Positions 23,902 to 29,042 of a stretch of 29,042 nucleotides of DNA are shown here, piece by piece; positions within the stretch are counted from its first letter, which is position 1; every line of letters starts with the position of its first letter. Position numbers and translations under genes: made by a program. The stretch is from contig JAZOSS010000012.1 in NCBI GenBank assembly GCA_045657205.1, forward strand, positions 1-29,042, written 5' to 3'. Source of the stretch: RGIG7213 sp045657205 (GTDB taxonomy: Bacteria > Bacillota > Clostridia > Oscillospirales > CAG-272). Below the pieces are notes generated by a model that saw only the letters and a program-made list of their open reading frames with translations, ran no database searches and was not told the DNA's origin.

Positions 23902-24068
23902 TACCTCGGTTTGAAAATAAAAATAACAAAATGTAAAATTTAAAAGTGATAGCGCAGATAGATAGAAAATAAAAGGTAAATTTCCCTATGAGAGCTTTTT
24001 GTACACATCGTGTTAATAAATGCATGTTACAATAACAAGAAAGAAATCGAAATAAAAGGAATTGTATT

Positions 24069-24797
24069 ATGCTCAGGCTTGAAAATATATCATGGAGCAC
24101 ACCGAACGGTGTGAAAATATTAAATGATCTTTCCCTGACAGTCGGTGATAACGAGCTTACCGTTATTACGGGACCGAACGGAGGAGGAAAAACAACGCTT
24201 GCAAAGATAATTGCAGGTATCGAGATGCCGCAATCAGGTAAAATATACTTTAACGATATTGATATTACCGATATGGACGTTACCGAAAGAGCAAAGCTCG
24301 GTGTGAGTTTTGCTTTCCAGCATCCCGTAAGATTTAAAGGAATAACTGTAAGAAAACTTCTTGAACTTTCCTACGGCTCTAAAATGTCGGAAGATAAAGT
24401 ATGCGACGTGCTTAGCCGCGTGGGACTTTGTGCAAGGGAATATACTGAAAGAGAAGTAAACGCAACACTTTCCGGCGGTGAGATAAAGCGTATCGAAATA
24501 GCGTCCGTCCTTGCACGTCATACAAAGCTTTCTGTGTTTGACGAGCCGGAGGCGGGAATCGACCTCTGGAGCTTTACAAATCTTATAAAGACGTTTGAAC
24601 AGCTCCGTATGACTCTCAAAGGCACGCTCGTTATTATTTCCCACCAGGAAAGAATATTGCGTATTGCTGATAATATCGTCGTTATAGCAAACGGGAAGGT
24701 GAAAAAGACGGGTACTCCCGACGATCTCGGTGACGAATTGTTTTTAAGCAGAATGGCGGTATCACCGTGCAAGAAGCAGGAGGAATTGTTTCAATGA
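24069..24797 (+). CDS. sufC: SufC-like Fe-S assembly ABC ATPase
   Basis: A 242-residue soluble ABC ATPase for iron-sulfur cluster assembly. Walker A GPNGGGKTT (35-43), the Q-loop in FAFQHPVRFKG, signature LSGGE (134-138), Walker B FDEPEAGID (Asp158, Glu159) and the H-loop ISHQE (His192) are all present. EPEAGIDLW matches the SufC version (EPxSGxD) rather than importers. It overlaps the SufB/D-like gene by four bases (ATGA), so the two are co-translated. A weak -10 (TACAAT, about 24037-24042) lies upstream, but no clear -35. Confidence 0.92.
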   Translation: MLRLENISWSTPNGVKILNDLSLTVGDNELTVITGPNGGGKTTLAKIIAGIEMPQSGKIYFNDIDITDMDVTERAKLGVSFAFQHPVRFKGITVRKLLELSYGSKMSEDKVCDVLSRVGLCAREYTEREVNATLSGGEIKRIEIASVLARHTKLSVFDEPEAGIDLWSFTNLIKTFEQLRMTLKGTLVIISHQERILRIADNIVVIANGKVKKTGTPDDLGDELFLSRMAVSPCKKQEELFQ

Positions 24798-25711
24798 ATG
24801 ATATAGCAAAAAAACTGCTCGAAGAGGTTGCTGACTTTAACGGTGAGTTTAAAGGCGCATACAATATCCGTGTTGACGGAACTTGCGCAGGAAGACAGAG
24901 CAGCGATAATATACAAATAGAAAATAAAGAAGACAATCCCGGACTTGTCGTAAGAGTCCGCCCGAATACAAAGGGTGAAACGGTTTCAATACCCGCTTGC
25001 GTTACGGAAGGCGGTGTTGACGACCTCGTTTATAACGATTTTTATATCGGAGAAGGTGCTGACGTCGTTGTAGTCGCAGGCTGCGGTGTACACACCGAAA
25101 CGGGTGAGGCGGCACGTCATAACGGAATACACAGATTTATTCTCGGCAAAGGAAGCAAAGTAAAATATATTGAAAAACATATAGGTACAGGCGACGGTGA
25201 CGGTACGAGAACGATAGACCCTGTAACGGAAATTATAATGGATGAAGATTCCACACTTGAAATGGATACGGCTCAGATAGGCGGTGTTGATGCTTCAAGC
25301 CGTAAAACGGAGGCTGTTTTAGGTAAGGGCGCAAAGCTTCTTGTGCGTGAAAGACTCCTTACGGAATATTCGCAGACGGCGACGACAGACTTTAAAGTAG
25401 AGCTTAACGGCGAAGGCTCGGGTGCTGATATTATTTCACGTTCGGTTGCCAAAGGCAATTCACATCAAACGTACCGTTCGGTTATAATAGGTAACGCACC
25501 TTGTACGGGACATACGGAGTGCGATGCGATAATTTCCGAAAACGGCATCGTTGATGCATCTCCCGAGCTGTTTGCAAGGAATGAAGACGCCGCACTCATA
25601 CACGAAGCGGCAATCGGTAAAATAGCAGGCGAACAAATACTTAAGCTCCGTACACTCGGTATGACAGAGGAAGAAGCGCAAAACACGATAATACAAGGAT
25701 TTTTGAGCTGA
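24794..25711 (+). CDS. SufB/SufD-like scaffold protein of a two-gene SUF system
   Basis: A 305-residue protein, shorter than SufB (about 480) or SufD (about 420), keeping the beta-helical core and C-terminal helices. SRSVAKGNSHQTYRS and LIHEAAIGKIAGEQILKLRTLG then TIIQGF match the SufB/SufD C-terminal block, and GHTECDAII retains a Cys and His in the region that holds cluster-binding residues. With SufC alone as partner and no SufS, SufU or second SufB/D nearby, this fits the minimal SUF-like layout (SmsC-SmsB). The start is ATG 24794, with AGGAGGA upstream inside sufC; the frame back to 24767 would swallow that site. It is followed 25 bases later by a DtxR-type regulator. Confidence 0.88.
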   Translation: MNDIAKKLLEEVADFNGEFKGAYNIRVDGTCAGRQSSDNIQIENKEDNPGLVVRVRPNTKGETVSIPACVTEGGVDDLVYNDFYIGEGADVVVVAGCGVHTETGEAARHNGIHRFILGKGSKVKYIEKHIGTGDGDGTRTIDPVTEIIMDEDSTLEMDTAQIGGVDASSRKTEAVLGKGAKLLVRERLLTEYSQTATTDFKVELNGEGSGADIISRSVAKGNSHQTYRSVIIGNAPCTGHTECDAIISENGIVDASPELFARNEDAALIHEAAIGKIAGEQILKLRTLGMTEEEAQNTIIQGFLS

Positions 25712-25736
25712 AAATAAAACGAAAAGGAGTATCACT

Positions 25737-26099
25737 ATGGAAATACACGAATCGGGCGAAATGTATCTTGAAAGCATACTCGTGCTTCAGGATAAGTTGG
25801 GCGCTGTCAGAAGCATAGACGTCGTAAATTACACAGGCTACTCCAAACCAAGCATCAGCAGAGCAGTAGGACTTCTCCGCCGTGACGGATTTATAAACGT
25901 GGATGCTGACGGATATATAACACTTACCGAAGCAGGGCAGACTCACGCGGTGAAGATATACGAACGTCACAGGGTTCTGTCAAACTTTTTGCTCCGTATA
26001 GGTGTCAGCGAAGAAACGGCATCAAAGGATGCCTGCAAGATCGAACACGTAATAAGTGACGAAACGCTGAGCTGTATAAAAAAACTGATAGAAGAATAA
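25737..26099 (+). CDS. DtxR/MntR-family metal-dependent repressor, iron-type ligand set
   Basis: A 120-residue two-domain regulator: winged helix (about 5-70; SIDVVNYTGYSKPSISRAVGLLRRDG) plus a metal-binding dimerisation domain (about 72-118; IYERHRVLSNFLLRIGV and DACKIEHVIS). It lacks the SH3-like third domain of DtxR/IdeR. Aligning motifs by eye, the primary-site ligands would be Met9 (GEMYLE), Cys100, Glu103 and His104, the DtxR/IdeR Met-Cys-Glu-His set rather than the Asp/Glu set of Mn-sensing MntR. His78 could serve an ancillary site. Sitting directly behind the SUF genes, it suggests iron-responsive control of cluster assembly. AAAAGGAG precedes the ATG. A terminator follows. Confidence 0.9.
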   Translation: MEIHESGEMYLESILVLQDKLGAVRSIDVVNYTGYSKPSISRAVGLLRRDGFINVDADGYITLTEAGQTHAVKIYERHRVLSNFLLRIGVSEETASKDACKIEHVISDETLSCIKKLIEE

Positions 26100-26104
26100 A
26101 AAAC

Positions 26105-26147
26105 GCTCTCATTTTGCCGTAAATCCCGCAAAATGAGAGCTGTTTTT
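26105..26147 (+). terminator. Terminator of the suf/DtxR operon
   Basis: A 13-bp perfect stem (26105-26117 with 26128-26140), 10-nt loop, then TGTTTTT. Confidence 0.9.
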
Positions 26148-26351
26148 GATTTTTATGGATTTGTTTCCGCTGCTTTTATATGCTTAAATAAAACAAAATG
26201 CAAACTACTGTTTTTGTATTACATATGTTAAGCGTTTTATGTACCGCATTATTTTTTTTAGGTGAAATAAAAGCAGGTAACCTTTTTTTCTTCATTACAT
26301 AATATATTACAGGAAGGCAAAACTTCCTTAATAAATCATACGGAGGAGTAT

Positions 26352-26444
26352 ATGAATAACTGCTTGTGTAATCTTTTCAATGACGATAATCTTTGCTGGA
26401 TCATCATAATCGCTCTCATTCTCATTCTTTGCTGCTGCAATTGA
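26352..26444 (+). CDS. 30-residue cysteine-rich small membrane protein
   Basis: A very short gene: ATG at 26352, TGA at 26442-26444, with GGAGG five bases before the ATG and its own terminator 13 bases after the stop. The peptide has a Cys/Asn/Asp-rich head (MNNCLCNLFNDDNLCW), a hydrophobic core of Ile/Leu/Ala (17-26) and a CCCN end, with six cysteines in 30 residues. Similar tiny Cys-rich proteins occur in gut Clostridia, sometimes under the odd label 'chorion class high-cysteine' protein. The role is unknown; spore coat or metal/thiol chemistry are guesses. The 200 bases upstream hold only A/T-rich sequence and a small hairpin. Confidence 0.7.
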   Translation: MNNCLCNLFNDDNLCWIIIIALILILCCCN

Positions 26445-26456
26445 ATATAACCGCAC

Positions 26457-26482
26457 AGCGCATCTTCGGATGCGCTTTTTTT
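26457..26482 (+). terminator. Terminator with UUCG tetraloop
   Basis: AGCGCATC (26457-26464), TTCG loop, GATGCGCT (26469-26476), then seven T. It directly follows the Cys-rich peptide gene and supports that gene being transcribed. Confidence 0.92.
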
Positions 26483-26503
26483 GTAAAATTAAATACTTTG
26501 TAC

Positions 26504-26531
26504 TTGATTTTGTCCCTTTGTGTGGTATAAT
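26504..26531 (+). promoter_or_regulatory. Promoter for the SanA-like gene
   Basis: TTGATT (26504-26509), 16-bp spacer, TATAAT (26526-26531), 25 bases before the start codon. Confidence 0.65.
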
Positions 26532-26556
26532 TGCCGATATGATCGGAGGATGAAAA

Positions 26557-27258
26557 ATGTTTTTTAAAAAATATATAAATAATAAAGTGTTGAGATATAT
26601 TATATACATAACGCTTGCACTTGCTTTGCTTGCGGTAATTCTTACTATTTACGTTTTTAGTGTGAATTTTTACGTAAAAAATACGACGAGGGACAGAATA
26701 CTGTCAATCGAAGATGTATCTAAGCTTGAAGATGTAGACTGTATTCTGGTCCTCGGGTGTTATGTAAAGCCCGACGGTGTACCGAGCGATATGCTCCGCG
26801 ACAGGCTTGAAACGGGCTTGAGCGTTTATACAACGGATGTTACGGACAAGATACTTATGAGCGGCGACCACGGACAAAAAGAATACGATGAAGTAACCGT
26901 AATGAAAGATTATGCTGTGGAACGCGGGATTTTGTCAAGTGACGTATTCTGCGATCACGCAGGATTTTCCACTTATGAAAGTGTGTACAGGGCTAAGGAA
27001 ATATTCGGCGCGGATAAAATAATAATAGTGACTCAGAAATATCATTTGCACAGAGCACTTTATACAGCCGAAGCACTCGGAATAGAGGCATACGGCGTAT
27101 CGGCTGATCTTAACAGTTATGCAGGACAGTGGACGAGAGATGTGCGTGAGATACTCGCAAGAAACAAAGACTTTCTTACAGCCGTTTTCAAACCCGAACC
27201 TACATACCTCGGAGACAGTATACCGATAAACGGTAATGGCAATATCACAAACGGATAA
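26557..27258 (+). CDS. SanA/YdcF-like DUF218 membrane protein
   Basis: A 233-residue protein with an N-terminal membrane helix (about 13-36) and a DUF218 domain: CILVLGCYVKPDGVPSDML, ILMSGDHG, DHAGFSTYESVYRAKEIFG and IIIVTQKYHLHRALYTAEALG are all family blocks. E. coli SanA affects envelope permeability to vancomycin at high temperature; the enzymatic role of the family is unsettled. GGAGG lies seven bases before the ATG. It is probably monocistronic, since a separate promoter precedes the next gene. Confidence 0.9.
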   Translation: MFFKKYINNKVLRYIIYITLALALLAVILTIYVFSVNFYVKNTTRDRILSIEDVSKLEDVDCILVLGCYVKPDGVPSDMLRDRLETGLSVYTTDVTDKILMSGDHGQKEYDEVTVMKDYAVERGILSSDVFCDHAGFSTYESVYRAKEIFGADKIIIVTQKYHLHRALYTAEALGIEAYGVSADLNSYAGQWTRDVREILARNKDFLTAVFKPEPTYLGDSIPINGNGNITNG

Positions 27259-27265
27259 AATCCTC

Positions 27266-27294
27266 TTGCATTTTTCTATAAAATGTGTTATCTT
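27266..27294 (+). promoter_or_regulatory. Probable promoter for the glycosyltransferase gene
   Basis: TTGCAT (27266-27271), 17-bp spacer, TATCTT (27289-27294), 37 bases before the GTG start. Confidence 0.5.
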
Positions 27295-27331
27295 ATTTAT
27301 AGAATGTTGATTTACAGAAAGGTTTTTTGTT

Positions 27332-28501
27332 GTGAAAAAGATTTTGTTTGTACTAAACCCATTATTTCCAAACAGAGACCATAATTCAAATCTTGTGCTC
27401 AGAATAGCGCCTTATATGAATGCAGAGTCTGAAATATTAACACTCGATACAAGCACAGAAGAAAGTTTTCCTCCTGAAAAGATAGATGGGATACCGACTT
27501 CGTTTGCGAAATGCCGTGGTAAGTTTAACGAAAGATTACTTTCTGTTTTTAAAATATTTTTGAAAGAAGAAGCAAGTAATTTTTTTCGATATATTAAAAT
27601 GAGTGCGCATATAAAACGTGCATCGAACGAAAATGATATTGTTTTTTCAACATATCAGTGGAACTATGCAGCTTTTGCCGCATTGAAAAGTAGCAAAAAA
27701 ACAGTTAAAGCATTGTATTTGATGGATCCTTTCACTGAAATGTATACTCCCGGTTTGACTGCTTATGACGATAGAAAGTGGAACATCAAAATGTTAAAAA
27801 AATATGATGTTATTTTTACCACACGTTTTATCAAAGAAGCAATCAGTAAGCGCGGTTATGCATCATATGTCAAGCGTGTGGTAGAAGTTTCCTTTCCTAT
27901 GATAACAGGCTTTTCGGAAGTGTCAGAGAAAAAAGATGACGGAAAGATTACACTCCTTTTTGCCGGTACTATATACGATGACATTCGTTCACCTGATTAT
28001 TATTTGAAGATAGTATCTAAACTCGATTCGCGTTTTAAAGTCGCTTTTATTGGATATAACTGTAAGTCTTTGAAGAAATTATCAATAGACACGGGTGCAG
28101 AACTGACGATACTTCCAAGAATGTCATATGATGAAATAAAAAAAGAAATGGCAAAGGCGGATATTTTGATAAATATCGGAAATTCTGTTCCTGTCCATAT
28201 TCCGTCAAAGATATTTGAATATATTAATACAGGAAAACCTTTTGTTAATTTCTATAAATTGGACGATTGTCCAAGCCTTTATTATACAAACAGATACCCA
28301 CTTTGCTTGAATTTGAGTGAAAAAGATGAAGATATAGACGCTGTCGCTGAAAAGTTCATAGATTTTTGTATTAAGTCTAAAGATAAACGGCTTGAGCAGG
28401 AATGGATAAAGGAAAATTATAAAGAATCAACCCCTGAATTTATAGCAAAACAAATTGATGATACTCTTACCGAACTTTGCGAACAAAAAAGAAAAAGATA
28501 A
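27332..28501 (+). CDS. GT4-like glycosyltransferase
   Basis: A 389-residue protein with two Rossmann-like halves. The N-terminal half starts MKKILFVLNPLFPNRDHNSN. The C-terminal half opens at KITLLFAGTIYDD, a common GT-B hinge, and has ADILINIGNSVPVHIPSKIFEYINTGKP split by a few residues: the nucleotide-sugar binding block of family 4 glycosyltransferases (Ser/Lys-Ile-Phe-Glu-Tyr). It probably adds a sugar to a surface polymer; donor and acceptor are unknown. GTG start with AGAAAGG nine bases upstream. The codon use is more A/T-rich than in neighbouring genes, common for surface-polysaccharide genes. No terminator directly after it; the next strong one is at 28747-28784. Confidence 0.8.
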   Translation: MKKILFVLNPLFPNRDHNSNLVLRIAPYMNAESEILTLDTSTEESFPPEKIDGIPTSFAKCRGKFNERLLSVFKIFLKEEASNFFRYIKMSAHIKRASNENDIVFSTYQWNYAAFAALKSSKKTVKALYLMDPFTEMYTPGLTAYDDRKWNIKMLKKYDVIFTTRFIKEAISKRGYASYVKRVVEVSFPMITGFSEVSEKKDDGKITLLFAGTIYDDIRSPDYYLKIVSKLDSRFKVAFIGYNCKSLKKLSIDTGAELTILPRMSYDEIKKEMAKADILINIGNSVPVHIPSKIFEYINTGKPFVNFYKLDDCPSLYYTNRYPLCLNLSEKDEDIDAVAEKFIDFCIKSKDKRLEQEWIKENYKESTPEFIAKQIDDTLTELCEQKRKR

Positions 28502-28628
28502 AATAAGCTAATACAAATATCATTGATAAAATAAATAATGACGAGATTTGAGAGTTTTCTGCTCATCGACTCAAAAAATATTTTTGGCAGTTTTTGCACA
28601 GTTTTGAACTCTTGCAGATATGATATAC

Positions 28629-28744
28629 TTGCTTCGCAATTGTGATGTAATATCCGTTCCTTCATATGCCGAAGGCGTATATCATCCACCAAAGGTGGAT
28701 ATCATATCGAAGATATACGCCCGTTCCACGAGAAACGGATATTA
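28629..28744. repeat. Composite short-hairpin repeat element
   Basis: A non-coding array of nested inverted repeats. TTGC-ttc-GCAA (28629-28639) comes first. An outer 11-bp stem pairs 28648-28658 with 28734-28744. Inside it GGCGTATATC (28674-28683) pairs with GATATACGCC (28712-28721). Within or overlapping that are GCC-gaa-GGC (28668-28676), ATCCACC-aaa-GGTGGAT (28684-28700) and ATATC-gaa-GATAT (28704-28716). Short palindromes with GAA/AAA loops joined by ATAT/ATC linkers are typical of dispersed intergenic repeats in gut Clostridia. Confidence 0.7.
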
Positions 28745-28746
28745 TT

Positions 28747-28784
28747 GAAAAACGACAAGTTTCTGTTGAAACTTGTCGTTTTTC
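28747..28784. terminator. Very strong bidirectional terminator
   Basis: A 17-bp perfect stem (28747-28763 with 28768-28784) with a TGTT loop and T/A-rich ends on both sides. It ends the glycosyltransferase transcript and would also stop anything arriving on the minus strand. Confidence 0.85.
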
Positions 28785-29042
28785 ATGAATTATAACGCAA
28801 TTTTTGATACGGGTTGCATTGGGTTGCAAAGTTGCATTTTGGCTTTTGGGTTGCATTTGATATGCAACCTTTTTGCTTTATGCCACCGTTCGATAAATTG
28901 GAATTTATGCAATTCTTATTTTGCAACTCCTAATGCCGGATCCTGTTGTCTATAATATTCCGTAAGCAGTTCGTGGGCTGTCTGTACTCTTTCGCATAGA
29001 TATAAACCCTATTAAGACTGTCCACACATAAGCACATGTTTT
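28785..29042 (-). other. Window-edge stretch with TTGCA cluster and an ambiguous partial frame
   Basis: TTGCA/TGCAA motifs occur at least six times between 28813 and 28926. Further right, two minus-strand frames look protein-like and run toward the window edge. One is closed at 28916 (reading ...ERVQTAHELLTEYYRQQDPALG then VAK) but has a stop at 29009-29011. The other is open from the edge to a stop near 28941 (RVYIYAKEYRQPTNCL). At most one is real, and the first would need a frameshift. I cannot assign a function. Confidence 0.3.

Noticed and set aside
24020..24068. Metal-regulator operator upstream of sufC
   Set aside because: GTTA...TAAC half-sites are visible around 24012-24045, but the symmetry is too poor to call a DtxR-type box without comparison.
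28629..28744. CRISPR-like array
   Set aside because: The repeats are short palindromes of different sequence without uniform repeats or spacers, and no cas genes are present.

Overview
The window looks like a chromosomal segment of a low-to-moderate GC Gram-positive anaerobe, most likely an uncultured gut member of the Clostridia (Bacillota). The reasons are near-consensus Shine-Dalgarno sites, sigma-A style promoters with 16-17 bp spacers, SpoIIE/STAS/RsbW signalling proteins, a two-gene SUF system, a cysteine-rich 30-residue membrane peptide and a short-hairpin intergenic repeat. This placement is inferred from gene content only. I see no rRNA, tRNA, CRISPR array or intact transposase.

Layout. 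(1) 1-5341 is core or housekeeping-like: the 3' part of ftsH, a large exported phosphodiester-glycosidase-domain protein (-), a DUF89 phosphatase-like protein (+) and a DUF6512-like membrane protein (-). Two divergent promoters flank a pair of tandem palindromes at 3746-3793. (2) 5342-6123 is gene-poor and holds debris, including a truncated start and a frameshifted XRE regulator behind a promoter with a palindromic operator. (3) 6152-16747 is the most interesting part, a run of nine same-strand genes: a LytS-type histidine kinase with a 7TM sensor, a response regulator with a SARP/OmpR-like winged helix, an unknown protein, a Pr6Pr-like membrane protein, an unknown tail-anchored protein, a 944-residue 5TM/HAMP/SpoIIE-phosphatase/RsbW-kinase fusion, a STAS protein, a small alarmone-hydrolase-like HD protein and a STAS-APH kinase fusion. 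A broken gene (16772 to about 17046) closes the region, so degraded genes flank it on both sides. (4) 17053-29042 returns to ordinary genes: an orphan solute-binding lipoprotein (-), prfB, an MBOAT plus SGNH pair, a MATE transporter (-), SufC plus SufB/D-like plus a DtxR-type regulator, the Cys-rich peptide, a SanA-like protein and a glycosyltransferase. The last 540 bases are non-coding, with a hairpin repeat, a strong terminator and an ambiguous partial reading frame on the minus strand.

How the genes may work together. The kinase and regulator are translationally coupled. Their transcript ends at a clear terminator, and the next promoter has a perfect -10, no -35, and two copies of GGTTTGT at an 11-bp period over the -35 position. 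That is what an OmpR/SARP-type winged helix is expected to bind, so the two-component pair probably switches on the downstream genes. The downstream genes contain all the parts of a partner-switching circuit: phosphatase, kinase and two STAS antagonists. No sigma factor is present. Next to the STAS proteins sit a predicted (p)ppGpp-hydrolase-like enzyme and a small-molecule or protein kinase physically fused to a STAS domain. My hypothesis is that this is a partner-switching module whose outputs are enzymes rather than a sigma factor. The phosphatase/kinase fusion has a consensus ribosome-binding site and ATG exactly at the domain junction, so the kinase domain may also be made as a free protein.
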